NCBI GenBank assembly: GCA_900208305.1 | Contig: OAPG01000002.1 | Span: 1,116,001-1,180,000 of the forward strand | From: Melanopsichium pennsylvanicum | Taxonomy: Eukaryota; Basidiomycota; Ustilaginomycetes; Ustilaginales | Direction of reading: 5' to 3' | DNA length: 64,000 nucleotides | Part shown: one piece after another, positions 1-9,773 of the stretch | How the letters are laid out: every line of letters starts with the position of its first letter | Numbering within the stretch: position 1 is the first letter of the stretch | Position numbers and translations under genes: made by a program | Notes under the pieces: model-generated | Databases searched by the model: none | What the model was told of the DNA's origin: nothing | What the model saw: the letters and a program-made list of their open reading frames with translations, nothing else

Positions 1-2814
1 CTCATTCCCAGGGTCAAGAGGCTTTTCAAGGCACCTGCAGGAGTGTTTGAGAACGTCGAACCCAACGAAGTGACGCGAATCAGCTTCAAGGCAAAAGATT
101 GCTCCATATACGTTGCGCCACCCAGCACCAGCAATCGTGGAGTCATGGCCATCGGCGAAGCCTCGGTCAAGACGAAGCTCACTTCCCATGCTCCCAAAAC
201 TGCTGTGAAGCTGGCGTTCGGCAATCTCGACCTCTTTGCCATAGAGGCTGAAGCGCAGGGTGTCTCAGACAAGTGTCCATCGATAAAATCAGCATCGGAA
301 TACTGGGCTTCAAGAGGCTTCGCTCGGCTCGTGCACGTCCCCGAGAGCAAGGGCAGCATCAACCTCAATACATTGACTCGACCCGAAGTAGACGTGAAAA
401 TCACCAAGCTGCGCGTCAAACTCCAAGCAACGGCTGATTCTCTTGATGTGGTGACTGGCCTGGTTGGAGCCATTTCTTCTGCTCAGCCACAGACCAGCAA
501 AACGGCAGGACCCAATTCAACCACACTTGCAAGCGACAATTCGCGAGCTAGTGCGAAGCACCAAAACGGTCACGATACGCACGGGAGCGAAACTTCCACA
601 AGGCCCTTGTCAGCGACTGACGGTCACCTTGACAGAATGGCTGCGCTCATGTCTGGCATAGAAGAGAACGCGTATCAGCTTGCTTTGCCTCTGCCAGTTG
701 GCACAGATCTCGTTGACGATGATGTGCCTTCCGATGCGGCTTTTCTAGGGGCAAAGGGTCGCTACCATCCAGAGATTGTAGAGACGACTCTCGACTCCGA
801 AGAATTTTTCGGCGGCGAATCCGTTGCGTCGCTTTCTCTGCTTGCTCCTCGCACAGACACTGTTATCTTTGCGGACGAAGACGTGACGGTGCGTCTTGTG
901 GACCCCAAAGGCATCTGCCCAGTACCGAATTACTTTACAGATCCAGATATGCGACCACACGTTGAGTCTGCTTTCGGACCGGCAGCAAGCTCGGTTAGGG
1001 TGAAGGTGAGCAATTTCGACTTGTCACTGCGCCTTCATTCGGGATATGACTGGGCATCCACGCGAAAGGCGGTCCAGCGAGAAGCCAAGCTAGTGCGAAA
1101 GCGCCTGCAAAAGATCAAGCAACTGCTATCAGAGGGCCAGACCCCCGACGACAGCGTGGAAGCTGCTACCAGCCATCTTCTCGATTCTGTTCACATCAGC
1201 TTACCCGGCATTCCTGCAGAAATGGACCCTGAAGACATGATGCAGGCCGTAGCAGATGAGCTAGGGGAGCATTCGGATGCCGCATCAAATGCAGACAGCG
1301 ATGCTTCCGCCTCCTGGCAAACACTCCCGACAGCCCGACGCAACTCGCTCTTGTCTCGCCACGTTCATTCGACCTCTTCCACCATGTCAGAGGCACGGCA
1401 TACCAAGCTCCAAAGGTCAGCACGATCCATGATCGATTTCAATTTCCGCGGACTCGAAGTTGAATTTGAGAAGGCGGACCCCTCTCAACCAAGCCATGTT
1501 GTTTCTCGTCTCGCTGTGAATGTTCGAAGGTTTGAGATCATCGACAACATCAAGACCTCAACTTGGCGCACGTTTCTTACCGAGATGCAAGACCGTCACG
1601 CATCTCTACGCCAGGATTTGGAGAGCAGGATGATCAAAGTTGAGATCCTAAATGTTCGCCCTGAAGAAGGCGCTCTGGACGACGCATCAGTGGCCGAAGT
1701 ACCAGAGGTCAGGATGCGAGCCAAGATCTCACCGCTCCGCCTCCACGTCGATCAGGATGCGCTTGATTTCCTGAAAAAGTTCTTTATGTTCAAGCCGCCC
1801 GGTCAGAAGGCACCCTCTCCAGCTCCGGAGTCGACCGGCCCAGTACTCCCCTTCGTCCAATTTGCCGAGGTGCTACCGATCAAAATCAAACTCGACTACA
1901 AGCCCAAACGAGTGGACTACAATCTTTTGCGCCAGGGCAGGACCATCGAGCTGATGAACTTCTTCCATTTCGAAGGGTCTGAGATGGTGCTTCGCCATAT
2001 CACCCTGAGAGGCATCAATGGGTGGGCACGTCTCTTCGATACGCTCAACGATATCTGGACGCCCGATGTGAAAGCCAACCAGTTGGCCGACTTCTTGTCT
2101 GGTCTTGGCCCCGTTCGTAGCCTGGTCAATGTCGGAGCTGGTCTAGCCGATCTCGTTCTGCTTCCAATCGAGCAATATCACAAAGATGGACGCGTGCTCA
2201 GAGGTATGCAGAAAGGCGCTACGAGCTTTGCCAAGAGTACTGCTCTGGAAGCAGTCAAGCTTGGCGCAAGGTTGGCGACGGGAACGCAAGTGATTCTCGA
2301 ACAAGCGGAACGTATTCTGGGTGGCGAGATGCCAGCTGCGGTCACTGCGCGCGCAGTTGGTCCAGACAATTCTGCAGACAGTTACGCTTCGCTGAGTGAG
2401 AGCATCATGGTTTCATCTAGATCGTCAGAGATCCGCGCTTCTTGGACGCAAGGGAGGGACGATAGTCTGGTGAGCAGATATGCGCAGCAACCAGAGAATA
2501 TGCGCGATGCTCTTTCCCAGGCGTACTCTGGTCTTACGGATGGTTTGACATCGGCTGCACAGACGATCCTGGCGATTCCTATGGAAGTGTATGAGCCTGG
2601 TGTCGGTAGCGGTGATGGAAGCGGTGGGGGAGCAGTTGGTGCTGGTAGGCCTGTGGTCAAGGCGGTGCCCATCGCCGTTTTGAGAGGCGCAAGGGGTGCA
2701 ACGCAGGCCATCGCCAAGGCCATGCAGGGAGTTCAGGTCTCTCTGGGCGATTTGGAAAACGTCAGAGAGGGCAAGTATAAGCAACCTAGCAATAACAGTG
2801 GTCCAAGAAGGTGA
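1..2814 (+). CDS. ATG2: Autophagy-related protein 2 (ATG2), C-terminal 937 residues, 5' truncated by window
   Basis: The frame is open from base 1 to the TGA at 2812-2814, so the true start lies to the left. ATG2 is the rod-shaped lipid-transfer protein that bridges ER and phagophore during autophagosome growth, working with Atg9 and Atg18. The visible part carries the C-terminal hallmarks of the family: a CAD-like segment containing TSTWRTFLTEM, then the conserved run through GINGWARLFDTLNDIW and a C-terminal amphipathic stretch around GRVLRGMQKGATSFAKSTALE that in the family binds membrane. Two low-complexity insertions (about residues 160-210 and 405-460) are likely disordered. The extreme C-terminus is Gly-rich and poorly conserved. 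The gene converges on the GH5 gene, with about 250 bp between the stops. Identification comes from recognising family motifs. Confidence 0.9.
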   Translation, partial: LIPRVKRLFKAPAGVFENVEPNEVTRISFKAKDCSIYVAPPSTSNRGVMAIGEASVKTKLTSHAPKTAVKLAFGNLDLFAIEAEAQGVSDKCPSIKSASEYWASRGFARLVHVPESKGSINLNTLTRPEVDVKITKLRVKLQATADSLDVVTGLVGAISSAQPQTSKTAGPNSTTLASDNSRASAKHQNGHDTHGSETSTRPLSATDGHLDRMAALMSGIEENAYQLALPLPVGTDLVDDDVPSDAAFLGAKGRYHPEIVETTLDSEEFFGGESVASLSLLAPRTDTVIFADEDVTVRLVDPKGICPVPNYFTDPDMRPHVESAFGPAASSVRVKVSNFDLSLRLHSGYDWASTRKAVQREAKLVRKRLQKIKQLLSEGQTPDDSVEAATSHLLDSVHISLPGIPAEMDPEDMMQAVADELGEHSDAASNADSDASASWQTLPTARRNSLLSRHVHSTSSTMSEARHTKLQRSARSMIDFNFRGLEVEFEKADPSQPSHVVSRLAVNVRRFEIIDNIKTSTWRTFLTEMQDRHASLRQDLESRMIKVEILNVRPEEGALDDASVAEVPEVRMRAKISPLRLHVDQDALDFLKKFFMFKPPGQKAPSPAPESTGPVLPFVQFAEVLPIKIKLDYKPKRVDYNLLRQGRTIELMNFFHFEGSEMVLRHITLRGINGWARLFDTLNDIWTPDVKANQLADFLSGLGPVRSLVNVGAGLADLVLLPIEQYHKDGRVLRGMQKGATSFAKSTALEAVKLGARLATGTQVILEQAERILGGEMPAAVTARAVGPDNSADSYASLSESIMVSSRSSEIRASWTQGRDDSLVSRYAQQPENMRDALSQAYSGLTDGLTSAAQTILAIPMEVYEPGVGSGDGSGGGAVGAGRPVVKAVPIAVLRGARGATQAIAKAMQGVQVSLGDLENVREGKYKQPSNNSGPRR

Positions 2815-3065
2815 CCGATCAAAGTGGGTAGTCCTAGTTCTTACGAATCTAGTTTTCGGTTCAGTCTGATTCAAATTCACGCACATATTCTCATCAATTT
2901 TGCTGCACATGCACAAGAATCATCGTGCTTTTTCAAGACTGTTCCACACTCGGAAAGATTTTCACTTACCCCTAACATATAGTATTTCAGAAGACAAGCA
3001 ACACGTATGAACATGGAGGAGGAAAGAGGGGAGAAGTAAGATCGCATCATGATGGCTCACTACTT

Positions 3066-5189
3066 TTAAGGCTTGTTAGCGTAGCTTGAGACGATGAAGC
3101 TGATTGCGTTCTCAGCAGCCTGGACGCCTGCGACGAATTGGGCATTGTAGGTTGTTTCGTCGCTGGATTTGAAGTGACCGGCGGTTAGGTATGATTTGAA
3201 TGTGTCTTTCTGGTATTGGTTGGCGAAGCCGAGACGTGAAAGCGAGTCGGTGGAAGCAGCTAGGATGCGTGAAGTGTAGAAGCCGTCAGAAAAGCCTCGA
3301 CTTGAAACAGTAGCGTTAGTGGCAGTACTACCGGCGCGTTCCATAATTCGGTCTTGCTGGACAATACGAGTAGCAAAAGTGGTGTAACTACCAACACCAC
3401 GTTTGTTCGCCTCTGACGAAACATGCTGAGAAGTCTCGGCAATGGGGTAAAGGGAACGACCGAAACCGTTGGGTCCAATCTTGCCCATGAAATTTTCGTC
3501 CTCATCATCATCATCATTATCATCAACAGTCAGGAAGGATTTGGCTGACTTGATGGCTGTGCTGTTTGATGGTAATCGCACACGGCTAATTTCAGTGCGA
3601 ATCGGAGAAAGCGCACCAAGCTTGTCACCTGTCAAGTTACCAGCAGCAGCGAGCGAGGTAGACGACACTGGAATGCCCCAAGAAGAGTAGTTGCCCTGAA
3701 GGTATTTGTTGGAAGCGCTTTGGAAGCACCAACCCGAATTCTGATCGCAATTCTCCATCTTGTACGACCAAAACGTCCAACCTGAACCAGTAGTCTGCCA
3801 AATATCCTGTTGAGTTTGGCAGAACTCTGTCTGATCCTGGACTGGATTCTTGCTATTCTGAATGGAACTCCAAGCCAGAGCGCACGACCATTCGCCAACA
3901 ATAAGGTTGCGACGGGCAATAGAAGACTGTGCTGCAAATTGGTTGAAGATGGAACCATCAAGCTTGGAGATATGACCTTGGGCCGAGAGGGCCTGATCCG
4001 AGGCAGTGTAGACATAGTAAGAGTGATGGTCCGAGATCACAAAGTCGGATCTCTTGGATACAAAGGCAGCGCCCTTTTCGAGAACGAAAGCGTCGTGAAA
4101 GTAGAGTGGGATGGTCTTTGCGTATGGCGAAGCGGCACGCATAGCATCCATGGCTCCAGGAAGCCAATTCCAATAGCTATCGCGGTTTTGAGGTTCGTTG
4201 AGAAGCTGAATACCAATAACATTGGTCACGTCCGAGATCTCTTTGGCGATCCAAACCAAGAGCTCTGTAGTAAGATTCTGGTTCCAAGAGTTGTACCATT
4301 CAATGTTACCATCGTTGAGACCAGAGTGAGCCTGACCGTTCTGAGAGCCATAAGCTCCGTGAAGGTCAACGATGACACCAATATCGTACTTGGCAGCCCA
4401 ATTGATGGCACGCGCGACGTAGCGCCAACTGTACTCGTAGACCGACTGATATTGATCAAAAGGACTGTAGTGGGTGAAGTAGGGACCTGCAGACCAGTAG
4501 CCGATGGGCAGACGGACGGTGTTGATACCCATTTGAGCGAGGTCGCTGAAATCATCTTCAGTGATCCAAGTGTCCCAGTGCTGCTCCATGTAGGCACGCG
4601 CCGAGGTGAGACCGTCCTTCGAGGTACCAAACCCGTCAAGGATGTCAAATTCGGCTTGCTTGGTACCCGTAGCACAAGACATGAATCCACTCTCCATCCA
4701 ACCTTCCTGAACGAACCAAGCGCCAAGATTGACACCCTGTTGTTGTCGGTAGCGCATGATAGTGGCTTTCACCGGATCAAAATCGGGAAAAACGGGGGGA
4801 GGAAGGGCATCAGATCCGCCTTTTGGCGTATATCCGGTAGAGTAAGGGCAGCTCCCTGGGCCCACTTTTCGCGACGAAGCCAGCTTACGAGCTGCGTCGC
4901 CTTCAGTACTAGTAGTCTGATTGAGTGACTCTACAGGAACGTAGAGGGTGGAGGGCATACCCCATTCGGAGGAATTGTGGGTTGCGGTCCAGTCGGTGGT
5001 GGAGCCTATCTTTTGAACCTGAAAGGAGTTGGCCTTGCCGTTTACAGTGTTGCGACCAGCTCCTGTGTCAGAAATCAAAGTGCTCTGGTTGGCAGAGGGG
5101 AGCTGCGGGATGGGCTTGTAGTTAGCAGCAGCCAAGGAGAGGGCACTCGCTACAGCGTTGAGACTGGTGTCCCTGGGTAAGAGCCTCAT
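3066..5189 (-). CDS. GH5 exo-beta-1,3-glucanase (glucan 1,3-beta-glucosidase-like); 5' exon unresolved
   Basis: A 707-residue glycoside hydrolase family 5 protein, probably acting on cell-wall beta-1,3-glucan outside the cell. The catalytic domain starts near residue 150 (QGVNLGAWFVQEGW). The acid/base Glu is in LLNEP near residue 334 and the nucleophile Glu in VGEWS near residue 433. DLHGAYGSQNG and SDHHSYYVY are further GH5_9-type signatures. A long N-terminal Ser/Thr-rich extension and an Asp/Glu-rich stretch (NDDDDEDE) after the catalytic domain are unusual. The ATG at 5187-5189 gives only a weak signal peptide. It lies 8 bp after a good 3' splice site (branch-like CACTAAC, acceptor GACAG just before 5197), with an in-frame TGA inside that acceptor. 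A short first exon with the real signal peptide is therefore likely upstream, but I could not fix the donor. Confidence 0.85.
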   Translation of the reverse strand: MRLLPRDTSLNAVASALSLAAANYKPIPQLPSANQSTLISDTGAGRNTVNGKANSFQVQKIGSTTDWTATHNSSEWGMPSTLYVPVESLNQTTSTEGDAARKLASSRKVGPGSCPYSTGYTPKGGSDALPPPVFPDFDPVKATIMRYRQQQGVNLGAWFVQEGWMESGFMSCATGTKQAEFDILDGFGTSKDGLTSARAYMEQHWDTWITEDDFSDLAQMGINTVRLPIGYWSAGPYFTHYSPFDQYQSVYEYSWRYVARAINWAAKYDIGVIVDLHGAYGSQNGQAHSGLNDGNIEWYNSWNQNLTTELLVWIAKEISDVTNVIGIQLLNEPQNRDSYWNWLPGAMDAMRAASPYAKTIPLYFHDAFVLEKGAAFVSKRSDFVISDHHSYYVYTASDQALSAQGHISKLDGSIFNQFAAQSSIARRNLIVGEWSCALAWSSIQNSKNPVQDQTEFCQTQQDIWQTTGSGWTFWSYKMENCDQNSGWCFQSASNKYLQGNYSSWGIPVSSTSLAAAGNLTGDKLGALSPIRTEISRVRLPSNSTAIKSAKSFLTVDDNDDDDEDENFMGKIGPNGFGRSLYPIAETSQHVSSEANKRGVGSYTTFATRIVQQDRIMERAGSTATNATVSSRGFSDGFYTSRILAASTDSLSRLGFANQYQKDTFKSYLTAGHFKSSDETTYNAQFVAGVQAAENAISFIVSSYANKP

Positions 5190-6995
5190 TATAAGCTGTC
5201 ACGGGAACTTGGGATGATTTTGGAGTTAGTGTTGAGATCTTCCGGAGACCTGTACGGTGTATGTAGAGGGGTGAGACAGGAAACGAGTATATAGCAGGTC
5301 GATGATCCTAATCCAGTTAGAAGAGAGCGACGTTTGCAAAGCTGAAGGCACCGGGCCAAATGTAAAGAGCGATTTCGACGTCGAAACAGAGGAAAAGGGA
5401 AGGGACAGAAGCGACGCAATAGGAGAGGGCCAGCCTCGAAGAAAGGATCAGATGCTTTAATGGCGAAGAGGAGAATGGAAGGAATTGGTTGTGGTAAGGG
5501 AAGAAAGAGGACGGAGAGAAAACAGGAAGGCAGAAGCAGTCTAGTTTTGAGCGACAGCATATTGTAGCCCAGGCGTTGGCAATTGGTTACCAAGGAAGGA
5601 AAACCGAAGATGAGCATCAGATAGGAGCCGGCCAAGAATGCAAGCAAAAGATATAGACAGACAGAGCGATGAGGGGCGGGACTCGCTTCGATTCTTGGCA
5701 ACCTGAATTCGAGGAGGCAGTGCATTGAACTTCTCCTAATACAGGTCCCTGCTCATTAGATACAGCTCTGGCGCACAGCAGTAAAATTGAGGAAAGCGGC
5801 ACAAAAAGTCTACTTTGGGCTAGCATCAACAATCAAGCCACACAGTCCCGTTACGGCAAGTCTAAGAGTGGCAAGAAGCAAAAATGGCGAAGGTTGCTGC
5901 CTGACATTTCAGCCCAAGAACTTAGAAGGTCATCGCACCAAGGCTTGGCAGAAGCGTGCGCAAGCCCAGCCCAGAAGAGTTGGTTCAGTCAACGCTGAGA
6001 ACAGGAAGTCGAATAACGAAGGCAGCTCAAGGGGGGAAACAAGCTTGGTAAATTCTCGAGGCGGCGATGTGGGCGGTGTCCAGACGACAAGATGCTTTTT
6101 GTCTTCAACATCCACACTGCCTGACCCGAGACCTTCGAAACATGCTGTGATGGAACACCGGAGGCTGATGCTTGAGTTGACAGCAGCATGACTGGGCAAT
6201 GCGAGTACTCTTTCGATCGTGTTGCGACGAGGATAGTAGTGAAACTCAGGCAGTGACGTTGCTCGGCAGAGCTAAACTGGTTTTGGCAGAAACTGACATG
6301 TCGCAACCGTCGGCCTGGAAAATTCACATTCACGATTCACACGCGACAGACGCGACAGACGCCGGAAGTCGGAGAAATTTGAGAGGCTGTGAGGGTAAGA
6401 TCGAAGTGTTGGTCTCAGAATTTTGAGAAAGTGTGTTAGAATCAACGCCAATCGGGCCAAATCGGGTAATGAATGTGCTGTACGATCGCCCCCTTTTGTG
6501 CACTCAGACCTAGCGATGACAGAAAAGTGCTCAGCTTTGGCGTATCTACATATGCACTCGTATTGAGTGTTGACGGCAGGCTACAGACAAAATATCCTTA
6601 CATGAGCTTACTAAGCTTTTCACTTTGGTAGGTGCGATCGTTGCAAGGGTATTTGTGTTGCTTTGGAGAAAAGTATTATGAGATTAATGGAGTATTGCTT
6701 AAGCTCTAGTAGGCTGTGCCGTGCTTGTATGTTTCTGCAATCCTTTGCCAAGTCGACGTCTTAACTTGAAATTGGAAATGTGAATGCGACAGAGAAGGCT
6801 TGAGGCTTTCATCGGCCAACTGGCAGGTGTCCACGTTGAACTAGTGCTTGCCGAAAACTGCACCACCCAAGCAATCAAAGCAACGTGTCCAAACCCTGAT
6901 CCGACGTGCATCCTTCACTTTGGTCCTCGTCGTCTGGCCTCTCGCAACAACAGCCACCATATAATACAAGTTTTGCAAGAAGGTCATATCCTATC
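5190..6995. other. Gene-free stretch: 5' regions of two divergent genes
   Basis: About 1.8 kb between the GH5 start and the Rossmann-fold gene. The 5190-5830 part probably contains the GH5 leader and first exon. Two minus-strand segments look like signal peptides (ATG at 5824-5826, hydrophobic core PLSSILLLCARAVS; and a second within 5430-5560), but neither could be joined by a consensus intron. From 5830 to 6995 I see no conserved coding sequence, RNA gene or repeat. Confidence 0.5.
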
Positions 6996-8291
6996 ATGTC
7001 CAATGCTCTTCCAGCCGAGCTTTCGATCCTCATCCTCGGCGGCACTGAACGTCTCTCGCGTCCGCTGCTCAAATGGCTGCTGGATCCGGCTCACGACGTA
7101 GTCAGGGCTAATGTCAAGATTAAACATGTTCGTCTAGTAGACAAGTACCTCGTATCTAATCGCACAAGCACCACCTACATCGAACCCGATACCTGGTCAG
7201 CTCTCGAAGATCCTCGTGCCGAGTACCGTCAAGTCAATTTAAATCTAGCACCAAATCTCTCAAAAGTGTATGACAATCCACATGGTGGATCATACGACAT
7301 TGTTTTTGACTTTACCGGTGAGGGTAGCGGTCAGCCAGATGTTCCCGAGCAACTATTGATAGAACGTACGGCCAAATTAGCTCGATCCATCGCAGCCGAA
7401 TCGCTTGCAAGAAAAGTTAAGGCTCATATCCGGGATACAATCAATTTTCTCACCGTCGATGCCAATGCTCCACCAGTCAAAGAATCAGATTTCATCAAAC
7501 CAACTTCTACCCGAGCTTACTGGTGGTACGAAGCAGAGCGAGCAACAGCACTTGTTCCAGATCTTCCGTTAGCAATCACAAGATCGGCTGAAGTCGTGGG
7601 ACCTTTTGTGTGTTACGGTTGCATTCCATCTCGGTACGCTCTTGGCGAAGTGTACCGTCACCTCAAAAAGCCTATGAAATGGCTCTGGGGTCCCGAGCTT
7701 CGCATCAACACGATTCACGTCGATGACTGGTGTCCTGCTGCTTGGAGAATTGTGGAGTGGATTGCATCACGCTCCCGCTCACAAGCAGATCAGCAAGCTG
7801 GTGAAGATCTTGCACCAGTGCGGATCAAGGACAAAGCTCAAGATAGTTTGCGAGAAAAAGTCGGATCTGAAATTTGTCCTCGTTCAGAAACACCTCGAGC
7901 GCCTATTTTCAACCTGGTGGACGATACCGATCTGAATCAAGGTAAACTCATCAAGATGATTAGCGATTCGTTCAATATCGAGACAGGTTTCGTAAACGCT
8001 CTTGTCAACGCTTATGCTCGAGTCGACCTTGAAAGCGTTTGTGACGATATCAATGAAAACCATACAAAAGCCATTGGTGAGATTGTCAAGAAAACTGGAA
8101 TCAATGATGTAGCACTCAGAAGTTGGATCGATCCCGAATTGCTAGCCAATCGATCGCGCGCTCTCGATAATACCAAGATCAAAAACCTACTTGGCTGGTT
8201 TCCCAAGGTAGAGATCAATCTTGAACGTCTCGATGAAATTCTTGACAAGCTCAGAGAGCTGAATCAATTTCCCAAGCGAGAGCTTGCATAA
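6996..8291 (+). CDS. Rossmann-fold NAD(P)-binding (extended SDR/epimerase-like) protein
   Basis: The start is the ATG at 6996 (MSNALPAELSILILGG), giving 431 residues. The N-terminus has a beta-alpha-beta start with ILILGGTERLSRPLLKWLL, resembling an extended short-chain dehydrogenase/epimerase. Later VVGPF, INTIHVDDWCPAAWRIVEW and FNLVDDTDLNQGKL match the shape of epimerase-type proteins, in which a conserved HVDD-like segment follows the active-site helix. The glycine motif is degenerate (GGTERLS instead of GxxGxxG). The expected YxxxK is not evident; the region reads RAYWWYEAERAT. It may thus bind nucleotide differently or be non-catalytic. The substrate is unknown. It converges on the RS-rich gene with 156 bp between stops. 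Confidence 0.6.
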   Translation: MSNALPAELSILILGGTERLSRPLLKWLLDPAHDVVRANVKIKHVRLVDKYLVSNRTSTTYIEPDTWSALEDPRAEYRQVNLNLAPNLSKVYDNPHGGSYDIVFDFTGEGSGQPDVPEQLLIERTAKLARSIAAESLARKVKAHIRDTINFLTVDANAPPVKESDFIKPTSTRAYWWYEAERATALVPDLPLAITRSAEVVGPFVCYGCIPSRYALGEVYRHLKKPMKWLWGPELRINTIHVDDWCPAAWRIVEWIASRSRSQADQQAGEDLAPVRIKDKAQDSLREKVGSEICPRSETPRAPIFNLVDDTDLNQGKLIKMISDSFNIETGFVNALVNAYARVDLESVCDDINENHTKAIGEIVKKTGINDVALRSWIDPELLANRSRALDNTKIKNLLGWFPKVEINLERLDEILDKLRELNQFPKRELA

Positions 8292-8447
8292 GTCCTCATG
8301 ACCTAACGGTCTTTGATTTAGATACCATTCATTTTAGCAGATAGATTCTCTTGCACATACCAAAAATGTCACACCTGAAAATGGTCTTTGGAAGAATTCG
8401 CAGCTGGGTATCATGTGTTTCGATCGCTTTCAGATCAAATTGTAATG

Positions 8448-9500
8448 TTACAAGGCGAACGATTCCTTCCCTCGGTCCCACTCCCGAACTTTTCTCGGTG
8501 GATGAGTGATTGGAGAAGCACCTGGCTTCGTGTCAGATGCTGTTTGCTTGTCTCGATGTGAAGAATGCGAGTTGTGAGCACGAGAACTTGTGCGATTCGA
8601 TCGTCGCTCCCTGCATTTCAAGTTGGAGGCTGAACCCTTTTTTTCGTCCCGTGTTCGCCTCTTTCGATCTGCGTGATTCCTGTCTCGGTGCCTGGCTTCG
8701 CGATCACGCCCATGTCCGGGACTGTCGGACTCTTCCCGACGAAAAGAGCGTCTATCTGATTGATAGTGGTGCTCGCGTTGACTACTCGATCCCATTTTTG
8801 AAGATCCATGTTTACTTTTCCCGTCCCGCCGGTGTCGCTCGGATTTATGCCTTGAAACATCACTAGTTTCCTTTCGTTTGCGTCTCGAGCTGTCCTCTCC
8901 GCGGCACGAGTCTGCCTCAGAGTCATCACGTAGCCTCGCTGAATTTCTTTGTTCAGAGATGGGTTCGCTAAAGTACTTGTCCATTCTGCTGGAAAGTTGA
9001 GGTGGCGAGGGGTAATCTACCGATGAGCTATCTCGAAGCGTCCGTCCTTCCTCTGCTTCGTCGTCAAACCAGCCTCTCAATTTCGAGGTTCCTATTCTTG
9101 AGCTGCTTGATTCTCCTTCCTTTCTCTGATCTACCTCTCTGCCAGCCTGTAGGCTAGATTTGTGCCCAGCGAGCCTCGCGACACGATCAGCGTCCCTAGC
9201 CTGCTGCCGCAATAAAGTCTGATTGTGCCCTTCCACATTCCGGATAACGCTGGCTAGAAAGCGTTTGTTTGTATTCGGAACTTTGACTTGAGTCGAATTG
9301 GTCGTTCCATCCTCTTCTTCCTCCAAAAATGCACTGATACCGTCAAATTGTGACTTGGCCTCCCTTGCCTTGGACTTTTGAACAATTAGATCTGCAATGC
9401 ATGCGTCCAAATCGTGATCCGAAATAGATGAAAGATTGGATGACGGATTTGCGCGACGAACATTGGACGGGTCGAAATGTTTCGCTGACCCAGTAACCAT
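8448..9500 (-). CDS. Arg/Ser-rich (RS-like) nuclear protein, function unknown
   Basis: A 350-residue protein starting at the ATG 9498-9500 (MVTGSAKHFD). Residues 20-110 are the only ordered-looking part: an acidic helix-forming segment (DLDACIADLIVQKSKAREAK) and KRFLASVIRNVEGHNQTLLRQQ, which reads like a conserved helical motif. From about residue 180 it becomes RS/RD/RH-rich (many SRR, RHRRD and DRDREARHRDR runs), typical of splicing-associated or nuclear-speckle proteins. The C-terminus ends in RKVREWDRGKESFAL. It shares a 273-bp divergent promoter with AAR2, a U5 snRNP assembly factor. That supports, but does not prove, a splicing role. I do not recognise an exact family. Confidence 0.6.
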   Translation of the reverse strand: MVTGSAKHFDPSNVRRANPSSNLSSISDHDLDACIADLIVQKSKAREAKSQFDGISAFLEEEEDGTTNSTQVKVPNTNKRFLASVIRNVEGHNQTLLRQQARDADRVARLAGHKSSLQAGREVDQRKEGESSSSRIGTSKLRGWFDDEAEEGRTLRDSSSVDYPSPPQLSSRMDKYFSEPISEQRNSARLRDDSEADSCRGEDSSRRKRKETSDVSRHKSERHRRDGKSKHGSSKMGSSSQREHHYQSDRRSFRREESDSPGHGRDREARHRDRNHADRKRRTRDEKKGSASNLKCRERRSNRTSSRAHNSHSSHRDKQTASDTKPGASPITHPPRKVREWDRGKESFAL

Positions 9501-9773
9501 TTCGATACGTAGTATGGAGTCTATCAAGGTGGAAGCATGTTGTAGGTGTGATGAGGGACTGAGCAGGAAAGAAGATGGTTGGATCTAGATATTACAGATG
9601 CGTACCGCCTAGCATTCGAGTTTTGGGTTGCCGACACTTCGGAACACGGACAAGTGGAGGCGGATTGTGGATCTTCCAAAACGAACAAGATTTGGTGATA
9701 CGTTCACTCACACCACTTTTTATGGCGCAACATACATCACTGGGAACGAGCAGCTTATCAAAATACAATCGCT
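9501..9773. promoter_or_regulatory. Divergent promoter between RS-like gene and AAR2
   Basis: Head-to-head start codons are 273 bp apart, so the two genes must share upstream DNA. No TATA box or obvious factor site stands out. Confidence 0.4.

Noticed and set aside
3810..4928. 372-codon plus-strand frame opposite the GH5 gene
   Set aside because: Shadow of a well-supported catalytic domain.
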